From a virus, in IMG/VR virus record IMGVR_UViG_3300009177_000725, positions 1-31,414 of that record: a stretch of DNA of 31,414 bases; one strand, 5' to 3'. The notes beneath the pieces were generated by a model. The model was not told the origin of the DNA. It saw only the letters and a program-made list of their open reading frames with translations, and did no database searches. Shown one piece after another: positions 11,916 through 19,651 of this stretch; the first letter of the stretch is position 1; every line of letters starts with the position of its first letter. A program made the translations under genes and the position numbers.

Positions 11916-13745
11916 CTACGCCATGAAGTCAAAGTTGAAATGGTTCGTGCCGCGCAAGCGGTCCATCGCGAGCTGGCTGTAGAACAACGCGTGCGCTAGG
12001 TGATCGTCGCTCGTCGAGTTGATCACCTCGATGATCTCTTCGGTCTCTTCGTCCTGTTCGAGCATCGGTGCGAGCGCCTTCAAGTGATCCACGATCGCAC
12101 GCGAGATTTCGTATTCCATGTTGGGGAACGCGATCTCGCGATCCTTGATGAGCCGACACAGGTTCTTCAGCGCGAGCGTTCGATCGCACAGCACTTGGTT
12201 ACGAGCTGGTTGCCATGACGGCGTGAACGTCTGGCCACCCTTCTCAGCTGGATTGTAGCGGCACGCAAAGAAGCGACCCTCACCGTAGCGGCGTAGCAAG
12301 TACGCGTTGCGGTCTTTGCCGTAGCCATCGTCAGCGATAATCATGTCCGGCTTGTACTTGTCGATCCACGCATCGATCTTGCGAACGCTCTCTAGCTCCT
12401 TCGAACGATTGTCCTCAAACACAGCGCCGTTCATGATGTACTGCCGGCCGTTCGTGTTGAGACCCTTCACCACGATCCAATTCTTGTGGCCCCAATCGAT
12501 GCCCACCGTGACGTAGACCCAATCGTCCGTGCGGTAGTTGATCAGCGGATGGCCTGCGGTGGCCATGTCGAAGTCGTTCTCGTTTAGGAGCATCGACTCG
12601 CCGAGCGAAACCTCGCCGAGCACGTAGTTCGTCCAAAGCTGAATGAACTTGTAGTCCACTCGCTTTTGCATGATGTCGGTCGCGCTGAGCCAGATCGCGA
12701 TCATTTGCGGCATGTGATAGCCGCGCCAGCGCTTCACGTTTGGACGCTCGGCGACCCACTCACCGTTCAGGCGATCGAGCGTGCCTCCACACTTCGTCTT
12801 GCTGCAAACGAACGCAAATGCGTCCGGTGGTAGTTCCTTGGGAAGCACCATCGGCAGATCGATTTGCTGCTTGATGTTGTTGTGCGTGATTTGCTGCTTC
12901 ATGCCGCAGCGCGAGCACTTCACGAACCATTGACGCTTGTCGCTAAGCTGGTAGGTCTCGTCCACGCCACGGTTCGGGAGGGTTGGTGTCGACACGTCGC
13001 GCACCCACCCAAACGGAGACGATGACATCGACTCCTTGAAGGCGACTTCGATGCCGGCCTTCATGCGGTCCTTCTCATCGAACACGACGACGTCAGCGTT
13101 TACACCTTCGCCGAGTCCAGCTTCCCACGCGCTACGCAGAATCAGGTGAGAGTTGTTGATGCGCTTCGTTTGCTGTTGATTCACACCGGTGAGCAAACGC
13201 CGCATGCGTGGCGTCTCTGCAAACGCAGGATTGATGCGCGTGGTGGCGAGCGTCTCCAGCTGCTTGTCACGAGGGAACGTGTAAATCAGGTTCGTGTTGT
13301 CGTGCTGATCGAGGAAGCAAATCGCTTCGGTAAGCGAAAGCTCGGTGATACCGATCTGTCGTCCTTTCTTGTAGACCTTCTGAGGGTGCTCATCGCGCAG
13401 CGGTTCGATCTGCCACGGCCGATGCTTCTGCATCATGGAGATCTTGTGGCGCGCTAGCTCGCGAGGCGTTGCAGCGCGATCCTTGGCCCACTTTGCAAAC
13501 GCGTCTTCGGTGATGTGGCGCGCGACGTCGAACACCATCGGCGAGCCCTTGAGACGACGGTTGTACATCGTCCAAATGACCGGATCGAGCTTCGACAGCT
13601 GTTCGAGCGCTTCGCGCGTGCCTGACTTGGGCAGGTTCGCGAACAGCTCCTCGATGCGCTTCTGCTTGTCCGACTTCGCGGTGCCTGGCGGTGCAGCGCC
13701 GGGCTGTTCGTCCTGTCGGTCCAGCACCTCTTCCAGATCAGCCAT
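11916..13745 (-). CDS. terL: terminase large subunit
   Basis: 609 residues; packages DNA into the prohead using an ATPase motor and a headful or cos nuclease. ATPase: a Walker A-like loop at 127-136 (KGRQIGITEL) and Walker B at 219-224 (VVVFDE). A zinc-finger-like insert has C277-x2-C280 and C314-x4-C319. The nuclease part shows the expected acidic residues D417 (GIDWGHKNW), D472/D473 (IIADDGYG) and D580/D581 (TSDDHLAHAL). The Cys-rich insert and order fit the lambda gpA-like large terminases better than the T4 gp17 type, but that placement is inference. The ATG at 13745 has AGAGGT upstream. Confidence 0.93.
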   Translation of the reverse strand: MADLEEVLDRQDEQPGAAPPGTAKSDKQKRIEELFANLPKSGTREALEQLSKLDPVIWTMYNRRLKGSPMVFDVARHITEDAFAKWAKDRAATPRELARHKISMMQKHRPWQIEPLRDEHPQKVYKKGRQIGITELSLTEAICFLDQHDNTNLIYTFPRDKQLETLATTRINPAFAETPRMRRLLTGVNQQQTKRINNSHLILRSAWEAGLGEGVNADVVVFDEKDRMKAGIEVAFKESMSSSPFGWVRDVSTPTLPNRGVDETYQLSDKRQWFVKCSRCGMKQQITHNNIKQQIDLPMVLPKELPPDAFAFVCSKTKCGGTLDRLNGEWVAERPNVKRWRGYHMPQMIAIWLSATDIMQKRVDYKFIQLWTNYVLGEVSLGESMLLNENDFDMATAGHPLINYRTDDWVYVTVGIDWGHKNWIVVKGLNTNGRQYIMNGAVFEDNRSKELESVRKIDAWIDKYKPDMIIADDGYGKDRNAYLLRRYGEGRFFACRYNPAEKGGQTFTPSWQPARNQVLCDRTLALKNLCRLIKDREIAFPNMEYEISRAIVDHLKALAPMLEQDEETEEIIEVINSTSDDHLAHALFYSQLAMDRLRGTNHFNFDFMA

Positions 13746-13747
13746 CG

Positions 13748-13852
13748 CTACCTCTGTGCGTCACATACGGAGCAAACCCACTTGCCAATACGTGAAGCCC
13801 ACGTGAACAGAGTGGTCTTTTTGCACGTCTCGCAGTAGTGGTGCGCCTTCAC
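13748..13852 (-). CDS. 34-residue zinc ribbon between the terminase genes
   Basis: The GTG at 13852 overlaps the stop of the gene before it (GTGA), and the stop lies 2 nt before terL. The product is almost entirely a zinc ribbon: C7-x2-C10 (YCETC) and C27-x2-C30 (VCSVC) with an aromatic loop between. It is too short for most gene callers. Its position inside the terminase operon suggests a terminase-associated DNA or protein adaptor, which is inference. Confidence 0.72.
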   Translation of the reverse strand: MKAHHYCETCKKTTLFTWASRIGKWVCSVCDAQR

Positions 13853-14613
13853 TGCTTCATTGCCTCTTCGAGCTTCTTGTCCTCATCGTTGATCTCGTCA
13901 AGCAAGTCGGTATCGACCATGAGATGCTCGGCTGCTTTGAGTAGCAGCTGGCCCTCGTTCTCGCCTGGCTTCATCTCGATGGACTCGACGTCGATCACGC
14001 GGTTCTGTAGCGACCTACGGAAGTAGTCCACGAACGGCGTGTCGTTGAGGCCCGTGTGGTTCACGTGCACGTCGCCGGTGATCGTGTGCTGCGACTGCAC
14101 TGCAACCTTCTTCACGTCGTCGCCGTAGTCGATGCGCTCCTGACCACGCATCTCGCGAAACTCGTACGCCATCTGTCGGAACACTGAGAGCGTACCCTTC
14201 ACGCTGTCGTCGATCTTGTCTTTCGCCTTGCCAGTCGCAGCGTCGATGATGTCGCCTTCGAGCTTGGTTGCTAGCGCTAGCGTGATCTTCTCAGTCTTGT
14301 CGTTGATGATGTTGGTGACACGCAAACGCCGGATGCGCTTGCCTGCCTTGTGCTCGTTCATGCGTGCGTTCGCTTCTGAGATGAAGCGTGGATCCGCACA
14401 CCAGTTGTTCACGGTATTGCGATGTACCTGTGGCTTCAGTTGCTTCGCTGCATACGACTTCGACATGCCGTCTAGAATCATCTCTAGAAGCTGTTCGCGT
14501 CGCGGATCTTCTGCCCACCAATCAACCTCGCTCGGTTGTGCACTTACTTGTGCAATCGGTTCGACGTCGATTGGCGGTGCCGGTGGTTTGGTCAGCGCTG
14601 TTTTTCTCGCCAT
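13849..14613 (-). CDS. probable terminase small subunit (HTH protein)
   Basis: 254 residues from the ATG at 14613. After a Pro-rich start, residues about 38-80 form a helix-turn-helix of the kind seen in small terminases (LLEMILDGMSKSYAAKQL, then VHRNTVNNWCADPRF). A helical basic region and an acidic C-terminal tail (DEINDEDKKLEEAMKQ) follow. Position one small gene upstream of terL and this architecture support DNA recognition for packaging. It could instead be another HTH regulator. Preceded by palindromes at 14654-14688. Confidence 0.6.
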   Translation of the reverse strand: MARKTALTKPPAPPIDVEPIAQVSAQPSEVDWWAEDPRREQLLEMILDGMSKSYAAKQLKPQVHRNTVNNWCADPRFISEANARMNEHKAGKRIRRLRVTNIINDKTEKITLALATKLEGDIIDAATGKAKDKIDDSVKGTLSVFRQMAYEFREMRGQERIDYGDDVKKVAVQSQHTITGDVHVNHTGLNDTPFVDYFRRSLQNRVIDVESIEMKPGENEGQLLLKAAEHLMVDTDLLDEINDEDKKLEEAMKQ

Positions 14614-14653
14614 GCGTGCACAACCTTTTCCTGGCTAAATGTACGAAACACCT

Positions 14654-14688
14654 GCAATTCGCCTAGAATTGCGCTTGTGCAGTGCACA
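14654..14688. promoter_or_regulatory. hairpin and palindrome upstream of the terminase operon
   Basis: GCAATTC (14654-14660) pairs with GAATTGC (14666-14672) across a five-base loop. Next to it TGTGCA-G-TGCACA (14676-14688) is a perfect odd palindrome. Both lie in the 75-nt gap between the KH-protein gene and the terminase small-subunit candidate. The palindrome looks like an operator; GTGCAC recurs just before the ATG at 14613. No clear sigma70-type promoter is seen. Confidence 0.4.
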
Positions 14689-15087
14689 TCAGTCGCTCGA
14701 CCAGTCTGGATCCCCGGTGGGGCCACCGATATCCAGATCGAAGTGAAACTTCAGCTTGCGACACGCCGCGATTAGCAGCGTTCTGAGCGCGTCTGCGTGG
14801 CGTCCGCCAGAGCCCACCGCGAGCCCCACATCGCTCTCTGCGACGCGTACGGTGAACCACACGCGACGGTGGTTCGCTTGGACGCCCATCGACAGCTCGT
14901 TTTCACGCTCGATCAGACCCACGATTGTCGTCAAAACGAACGTGGAAAGCGCGATCACCTTCGGCTGTGCTTCCGACGGAATCTCGCTCCAATTAACCGT
15001 GACCTTGAGGGGCACCATCGACTCGCCACGAGCGAGATCTGACAGCGTCCATTCGCGCATGTCCGAGACGTAGGCGACGGTGCTCAT
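14689..15087 (-). CDS. KH-domain RNA-binding protein, KhpA-like
   Basis: 132 residues. Residues about 60-125 match a KhpA-type KH domain: a helix (VLTTIVGLIERE), a strand (WFTVRV), then D-V-G-L-A-V-GSGGRHADALRTLL, which corresponds to the D-x-G-x-x-IGKxGRTxxAIRT signature with the GxxG loop as GSGG, and a final strand (FHFDLDIGG). KH domains of this family bind RNA. The ATG at 15087 overlaps the upstream stop (TGATG); a GTG at 15090 is the alternative. About 55 N-terminal residues precede the domain. Confidence 0.72.
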   Translation of the reverse strand: MSTVAYVSDMREWTLSDLARGESMVPLKVTVNWSEIPSEAQPKVIALSTFVLTTIVGLIERENELSMGVQANHRRVWFTVRVAESDVGLAVGSGGRHADALRTLLIAACRKLKFHFDLDIGGPTGDPDWSSD

Positions 15088-15437
15088 CACTGCACCAAAC
15101 CTTCGCGCTTGAGTTGCGCTCTTTGGCGCTCGATAGCTTCCTCGCGACCTTCCTTCTTGAAGTGCGCCGACGAGCGCTCGTAGAGGCGCTGGCGCTGACG
15201 GTCAGAGAAGTCGTGATTGGTTTCGACGATCACCTTCGGCGGTGCGAGCGTTCCGACGTACTCCTCGACGTGGATCGAGCCACATTCGGAGCACATTTCG
15301 TTGTCCTCACCGCGTGCCGCAGCCTCTTGCTCTTGAGGCGTCAGCTTGCGCTCCCAAACGTGCTCGCAATCGCGGCAAATCCAGTTGCTGATTCGTAGTG
15401 CCGGCGCAGCGCCGCGCACCTTCATGTTGATGGCCAT
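15087..15437 (-). CDS. zinc-ribbon protein, 116 aa
   Basis: Strong ribosome site (GGAGAAGAAGGAG) before the ATG at 15437. Residues 21-52 form a zinc ribbon, C21-x2-C24 (ICRDC) and C49-x2-C52 (MCSECG), similar to FmdB-like regulatory ribbons. The rest is a charged helical segment (RQRQRLYERSSAHFKKEG). The stop overlaps the KH-protein start, so the two are probably produced together. Function unknown. Confidence 0.75.
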   Translation of the reverse strand: MAINMKVRGAAPALRISNWICRDCEHVWERKLTPQEQEAAARGEDNEMCSECGSIHVEEYVGTLAPPKVIVETNHDFSDRQRQRLYERSSAHFKKEGREEAIERQRAQLKREGLVQ

Positions 15438-15478
15438 AGAAGCTCCTTCTTCTCCGTATAGAGTACCAGAAACGACGA

Positions 15479-15507
15479 AAGCGCACGATCGTGGTGATCG
15501 TGCGCTT
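15479..15507 (-). terminator. rho-independent-type terminator
   Basis: AAGCGCACGATC (15479-15490) and GATCGTGCGCTT (15496-15507) form a perfect 12-bp stem with a five-base loop. On the minus strand it is followed by TCGTCGTTTC; stem end and tail together read GCGCTTTCGTCGTT, nearly identical to the tail of the hairpin at 11502. It follows the coiled-coil gene and precedes the gene starting at 15437. Confidence 0.75.
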
Positions 15508-15528
15508 CCTGAACTGCGACGAGCGTTG

Positions 15529-15888
15529 TTACGGCGTCGTCGGAGGGGTCGCCGGCGGTGCAGCCGGCGCAGGTGCCGGCGAAGCCGGGTTCTGGATCGC
15601 GGTCAGCGTCGCAGCCATCTGCGCGAGCGCCTGCGCGCTCGTGCTGAGACCGCTGTGCACCGTCGTGAGCGTGGTCGCGAACGCGCTGAGCTTGTCGAGC
15701 TGCGCTTGCGTGGGCGCCTGGTTGTTCGCCAGCGCCGCAGCGAGCTGCGATTGCAGCGCGCTGATCTCGCTGATGAGCGGACCGACGACGTTTTGCAGCG
15801 CCGTCGTGTTGGCTCCCACCGCTTGCGCGTCCGCAGCAACCGCGTTCGTCGCGTCGTTCACCTGTGCACTGAGTTCGTCGAGCGTCAT
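15529..15888 (-). CDS. Ala-rich coiled-coil protein
   Basis: 119 residues from the ATG at 15888, which has AAGGAGA at good spacing. The frame is also open and coding-like back to an ATG at 15966, adding MWSPWGRSRRLEQKLDIII..., so a longer 145-residue form may exist. The body is a coiled coil rich in Ala, Gln, Thr and Ser, ending in a Pro/Ala tail (PASPAPAPAAPPATPP). Such proteins are common in phage structural or lysis regions; function not known. Confidence 0.75.
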   Translation of the reverse strand: MTLDELSAQVNDATNAVAADAQAVGANTTALQNVVGPLISEISALQSQLAAALANNQAPTQAQLDKLSAFATTLTTVHSGLSTSAQALAQMAATLTAIQNPASPAPAPAAPPATPPTTP

Positions 15889-16005
15889 GAGTATCTCCTT
15901 CTGTTGAGCGATGATGATGTCGAGCTTCTGTTCGAGTCGGCGAGACCGACCCCATGGACTCCACATAGCCGGGAAACCCTACCACAACCGTCTGACAATC
16001 ACAGC

Positions 16006-16746
16006 TCACGCCGGTCCTCGTCGACGATCTCGGCGCCACTTCTTCCAGTGGGGCGACTTGTACGGTGGACCAATGAAGCGAAAGAAGTCGGCGAGCGTGA
16101 ACACCACGCGCGTCTCCGCGTCGTTCACCACCTTGAACATCGGTAGCAGGTTCACGGTCCACAGTTGATTCTTGCGCTCGCTCGGCTTGTACGATTTGCG
16201 TTCGAGCGTGAACAAGTCGCCCAAACGCATCATCACGATCGGCGGAACGCCAACCGTCTCGCTCTTGCCGACGAGACTGCGGTTGCGCGCGAAGATGAGC
16301 ATCGGCACCTTCTTCGGAGGACAATCGCGCGTGCACTGCGCCCACCACTTCTCCAGGCTATTCGTGCTCGTCGTGTTGAGCCCACGCACGCCGGTGATGA
16401 GATCGGTCAGGTCCCATCCCTCGTGTTTCTTGCACTCGATGTGGTAGGGCGCCTTGCGTGCAAACACCAAATCGCCTTTGACGACGTTCCAATCGTCACC
16501 GCCGACGGTTCCCCAACCACCAGAGCCTGGTGTGCGACGCACGGAACAGCCGTAGTACGCCTTCCATTGCTTCGCGATGAGGCTCTCGAACGATGCGCCT
16601 TTGCGTTTGGACTTCTTGCCGCCACCGCTGCGCGTCTTCTCCAGCGGGTACGGGTCACCTCGACGTTTGCGTTTGCGTCGACGCTTGCCGGCCTTCGCCT
16701 CCAAGCGGTCCACAGCGAGCGACTTGATTGCGACAGACATGCTCAT
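16006..16746 (-). CDS. PD-(D/E)XK nuclease, Holliday-junction-resolvase-like
   Basis: 246 residues from the ATG at 16746 (ATGA overlap with the gene before). A very basic N-terminus (KRRRKRKRRG) leads into the nuclease core: E54 (ASFESLIAK), the RRTPGSGGWG segment at 70-79, D92 (KGDLVF) and E104-x-K106 (IECKK). The E...D...ExK order is that of PD-(D/E)XK enzymes such as phage and archaeal resolvases. It probably cuts branched DNA during recombination or packaging. The C-terminal half is larger than in minimal resolvases. Confidence 0.82.
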   Translation of the reverse strand: MSMSVAIKSLAVDRLEAKAGKRRRKRKRRGDPYPLEKTRSGGGKKSKRKGASFESLIAKQWKAYYGCSVRRTPGSGGWGTVGGDDWNVVKGDLVFARKAPYHIECKKHEGWDLTDLITGVRGLNTTSTNSLEKWWAQCTRDCPPKKVPMLIFARNRSLVGKSETVGVPPIVMMRLGDLFTLERKSYKPSERKNQLWTVNLLPMFKVVNDAETRVVFTLADFFRFIGPPYKSPHWKKWRRDRRRGPA

Positions 16747-16847
16747 AGCAGGTTCGCTCTCTTTAGGATGAGCAAGCACCAAACGACGATGACAGCGACT
16801 CCTGAAACGACGAGCGCGACGATCAGGATTTGATCTAGCTTCTTCAT
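16743..16847 (-). CDS. 34-residue single-pass membrane peptide
   Basis: ATG at 16847 and stop at 16743, overlapping its neighbours by 4 nt on both sides. MKKLDQ is followed by a hydrophobic span of about 22 residues (ILIVALVVSGVAVIVVWCLL) and a short basic tail. A membrane peptide. Overlaps on both sides strongly support it as a gene. Confidence 0.72.
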   Translation of the reverse strand: MKKLDQILIVALVVSGVAVIVVWCLLILKRANLL

Positions 16848-17092
16848 GCACGCCTCGCTACGTTTGCACGCCAGCGCCACATCGCAGTGCGATCGAGCCA
16901 GCCTGCAATCGATTCAAACGTGAGTGTGGGTGACGATTGGTTCACGTGCTTGAGCCACAGGCGTTGCATGCGCTTCGACATCCCACGCCTGTTTGGACAC
17001 GCGTAAAGGTGGCGCGCAGCATCGCCGATGTGCGGACGCATGCGATCCATCCATGGTGGGATGTATCCGTCGTGTTTGCTCGGATCGATCAT
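16844..17092 (-). CDS. hypothetical basic protein, 82 aa
   Basis: The ATG at 17092 was chosen because it overlaps the upstream stop (ATGA); a longer in-frame opening at 17170 lies inside the previous gene. The protein is basic and rich in Trp, Arg and Met (MSKRMQRLWLKHV; AMWRWRANVARRA), with a helical C-terminal half. Family not recognised. Confidence 0.7.
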   Translation of the reverse strand: MIDPSKHDGYIPPWMDRMRPHIGDAARHLYACPNRRGMSKRMQRLWLKHVNQSSPTLTFESIAGWLDRTAMWRWRANVARRA

Positions 17093-17223
17093 CGCGCCTT
17101 GTGGAAGTGAAAGCGCCACGCGTTTGCAGGCGCTGAGGTGAGCCACATCTCGTGGTAGACCAGTCCCCACGTGTCGATGCGCTTCCCATTGCGCCAGTAG
17201 CTGCTTCGCCAGTAGCTCAGCAT
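17089..17223 (-). CDS. 44-residue aromatic peptide
   Basis: ATG at 17223, overlapping the AAA+ gene's stop as TGATG, with GGAGG upstream; the stop overlaps the next start. The sequence starts with a tandem repeat, SYWRS/SYWRN, visible also in DNA, and is rich in Trp, Tyr and Phe throughout. Function unknown. The good ribosome site and coupling at both ends support it. Confidence 0.65.
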   Translation of the reverse strand: MLSYWRSSYWRNGKRIDTWGLVYHEMWLTSAPANAWRFHFHKAR

Positions 17224-18875
17224 CAATCCTCCGTCGATTTGAACTGACGCACGAACTTGATCGTCTTGCTCGTGATCGGCTTGCCTTCCTCGATCACGAG
17301 CATCGCGAGCTGGATGAGCTTGTTCACGTCGCGACCGCTGAGATCCGGATAGCGCTTCGCGACGCGAGCGATCGACTTCTCGCTCATCTTCATACCAGCT
17401 GTCGACGTAAGCACGCGCCAGATGCGGCACTGCTCGCTGAACGTCGGCGTGCGATACGTGAGCTTCGCCGTACAGCGCGATGCGATTGCATCGTCGATGT
17501 CGTCAGCTCGGTTCGTGGTCATGAACATGACCGCGTTCATGTACTCCAGCACGCGCAGGAACACGCCCACGATTGCGTTCTGCTCTAGGTCCGTGCCGCG
17601 CTTGCGCACGTACACGTCCACCTCGTCGAGCAACAGCACGGCGTTCCAGCGCTCGGTCCGGGTGAGAACCTTCAACAGCTCGCGTTCGAGTTCCTCCGCG
17701 TCCGTACCGAGCTGCGCACACTGCACGCGGTAGAGCGGTCGCTTCTCGCTCTCTGCAAACACCTCAGCGGTGAGCGTCTTGCCGGTGCCTGCACGACCGC
17801 AGAGCATCACGAGCGAGCCACCACTCTTCTCGCCGATCACATCGACGTACTTCGAGTCGCGATGGTTGATGAGGAGCTTCACGAGCGCTTTGCGCTCGGT
17901 GTCAAGCACGAGCTTGTCGACGAGATTCGTCGTGTACTTGTACTTCTTCAGGCTCGTCACGTGCGTGTTCAAACGCAGATGCTTGCCCAAATGGAACACC
18001 TTCACCTTTGGGTGAACAGGTCGTTCCACCATCGGTGCCGTGTCGGCGTCTTCGCCTTTGTGCCAGAAGTAACTCGACACGAGCGGCTCAGCTTTGCCAC
18101 CACCTTCCTCGTCGTCATCGTCGTCATCGTTCTCACTACCGTCATCCGTCTCGCTGAACACGTCGATCACGACGCGAGCGTTGCGACAGATGACGCGTTT
18201 AGCAGAACGATTCCACCAGTGCTTGCCGGTGTCAGGATCGACAGCGACACCGTTGCAAAGGTACTGCACGCCGATGTTCGCGACGACTTTCTTGAATCGC
18301 TCTAGCTCGTCGACATACATCTTGCGCAGCTCTGGCGTTTCACAGAAGTAGCCAGCCGCTGCAAGGATGTCGACCACGGACCCTTTGCAATCGTGATCGT
18401 GGAAGTCGATGAACGCCTCTTGGGCGCCAGCGAATTCCTGCCACAACAGCTTCATGCGCACGTAGGCCGGGTAGTAGTGGCCGTACTCTCGACGCGCAGC
18501 GTGGTACTCGATGTGCGCCACGTAGTAGCAGAGCCAGAACTCACCTTCCTTCGCGAACACGCGGTGCCCATCCACATTCGAGATGTGTGCGATGAGAAGC
18601 GGCGTGAGCTGACGAAGCGTGCGCACCTTCGCGCTCGATCCGTCCGTTTGCGCTTCACGCCACGTCGCGATGTCGCGCAGCATGATGCCGACACCGTGCA
18701 CGTCCTTCTTCGATACGAGAAGCGCCTCCAACGCGTTGAGCTGTTCAGCGCTGAGCGTGCGAAGGTTCACGTCCTGGCGATTGCCGCGCCACCACATGCG
18801 CTCATCCGTGCCGAACTCCACGAGTGCGCGGTAACCAATTTGCTCTGCCTGTCGTTTACTGATTTGAATGTCCAT
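17223..18875 (-). CDS. AAA+ ATPase with unique N-terminal domain
   Basis: 550 residues. The AAA+ module is C-terminal: Walker A at 359-367 (GRAGTGKT), Walker B at 413-420 (VLLLDEVD), sensor 1 at N455 (MTTNRADD), probable Arg finger R467, and sensor 2 at R515 (LSGRDVNKL). Residues 1-240 form an N-terminal domain I do not recognise, joined by an Asp/Glu-rich linker (248-257). The ATPase most likely remodels a protein or protein-DNA complex. Ribosome site AGGAG before the ATG at 18875, with a leader also found at 26559-26584. Confidence 0.88.
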   Translation of the reverse strand: MDIQISKRQAEQIGYRALVEFGTDERMWWRGNRQDVNLRTLSAEQLNALEALLVSKKDVHGVGIMLRDIATWREAQTDGSSAKVRTLRQLTPLLIAHISNVDGHRVFAKEGEFWLCYYVAHIEYHAARREYGHYYPAYVRMKLLWQEFAGAQEAFIDFHDHDCKGSVVDILAAAGYFCETPELRKMYVDELERFKKVVANIGVQYLCNGVAVDPDTGKHWWNRSAKRVICRNARVVIDVFSETDDGSENDDDDDDEEGGGKAEPLVSSYFWHKGEDADTAPMVERPVHPKVKVFHLGKHLRLNTHVTSLKKYKYTTNLVDKLVLDTERKALVKLLINHRDSKYVDVIGEKSGGSLVMLCGRAGTGKTLTAEVFAESEKRPLYRVQCAQLGTDAEELERELLKVLTRTERWNAVLLLDEVDVYVRKRGTDLEQNAIVGVFLRVLEYMNAVMFMTTNRADDIDDAIASRCTAKLTYRTPTFSEQCRIWRVLTSTAGMKMSEKSIARVAKRYPDLSGRDVNKLIQLAMLVIEEGKPITSKTIKFVRQFKSTED

Positions 18876-18902
18876 GGTCTGCTCCTGCTTCTCCGTTGTG
18901 AG
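18876..18902 (-). promoter_or_regulatory. conserved 5' leader, copy 1
   Basis: Read on the minus strand, CTCACAACG, then 6 nt, then CAGGAGCAGACC directly before the AAA+ ATG. The same leader with a 5-nt spacer precedes the gene starting at 26558. The second half is the ribosome site; the shared first half is too far from the start to be explained by it. Function as an operator, promoter edge or RNA signal is inference. Confidence 0.45.
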
Positions 18903-18905
18903 CGT

Positions 18906-19391
18906 TTACTTCTTCGCGCGAATCGAATCGAGGATCGCGTCGTACTTGGGAACACCGGTGCGCGTCTTGCCGGTGAGCGGCGCGAGATCTTCCATCATCG
19001 GCTTGTTCGTCTTCGGATCGATGATCGATCCACCAGCGAGGAAACCGCGCAGCTCGCGCGGTAGCTCGCTCTCCGGTTTGCGGAGGTAGTCGAACAGATC
19101 GTCATGGAACTCGTACGTGACCTGCGTGTTGTGCGCTTGCATCGCGTTTGCTTCGGTCACGCGCGTCAGCTTCAGCTGGAAGCCAGGACAGATGTTGTCC
19201 TCGTTCGGCGTGAGCAAACGATCGAGATGCGCGCGCTGCGTATCGCTGAGGTTCTTGTCCTTCGCGATGTGCTTGCGCAGGAACTCGCACTGCTCGCTCA
19301 CCTGCTTGTGCGCCGCCTCGATGAACGCCTGGTAGTCCTTCTCCAGCTTCTTCGTTTGCGTCTCGGTGAGCTTGGTCGGTTCGACGGTCAT
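18906..19391 (-). CDS. hypothetical protein, 161 aa
   Basis: ATG at 19391, overlapping the upstream stop (ATGA). The first 60 residues are a charged helix likely to form a coiled coil (TQTKKLEKDYQAFIEAAHKQ); the rest is mixed (LKLTRVTEANAMQAH; FHDDLFDYLRK) with one Cys pair too far apart for a metal site. It lies 30 nt upstream of the AAA+ ATPase and may be its partner, which is inference from position. Confidence 0.75.
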   Translation of the reverse strand: MTVEPTKLTETQTKKLEKDYQAFIEAAHKQVSEQCEFLRKHIAKDKNLSDTQRAHLDRLLTPNEDNICPGFQLKLTRVTEANAMQAHNTQVTYEFHDDLFDYLRKPESELPRELRGFLAGGSIIDPKTNKPMMEDLAPLTGKTRTGVPKYDAILDSIRAKK

Positions 19392-19651
19392 TGGCCCACC
19401 TTCACACCGCCGGTTGCCGGGAACGGTCCAAACGCACCGGTGTTCTGCATCGGCACACCAAACTGCGGCTTCGGCACCTCGAAGCGCACCTTCTCGAACG
19501 CCTCCGCAAATGCCTTCGCGGTGCTGCTGTTGTTCTCGTCAGCCGCTTTCTTGATCGCCTTGAGACACGCCATCGATGCGTCGTGACGCGCACGACCCTC
19601 TTCGGCGATGCGATCGGAGATCTCTTTCATCAATTGGTTTACGTCAGCCAC
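19388..19651 (-). CDS. hypothetical helical protein, 87 aa
   Basis: GTG at 19651 with AGGAG five bases upstream; upstream in-frame starts lie inside the previous gene. The first 60 residues are helical (LMKEISDRIAEEGRARHD; AKAFAEAFEKV), followed by a Gly/Pro/Phe-rich tail (FGVPMQNTGAFGPFPATGG) that looks disordered. ATGA overlap with the next gene. Not recognised. Confidence 0.75.
   Translation of the reverse strand: MADVNQLMKEISDRIAEEGRARHDASMACLKAIKKAADENNSSTAKAFAEAFEKVRFEVPKPQFGVPMQNTGAFGPFPATGGVKVGQ

Noticed and set aside
15346-16348. Long frames on both strands over the coiled-coil and nuclease genes (266 and 308 codons)
   Set aside because: Arg/His/Asp-rich translations typical of shifted frames; they cross the terminator at 15479 and real gene borders.
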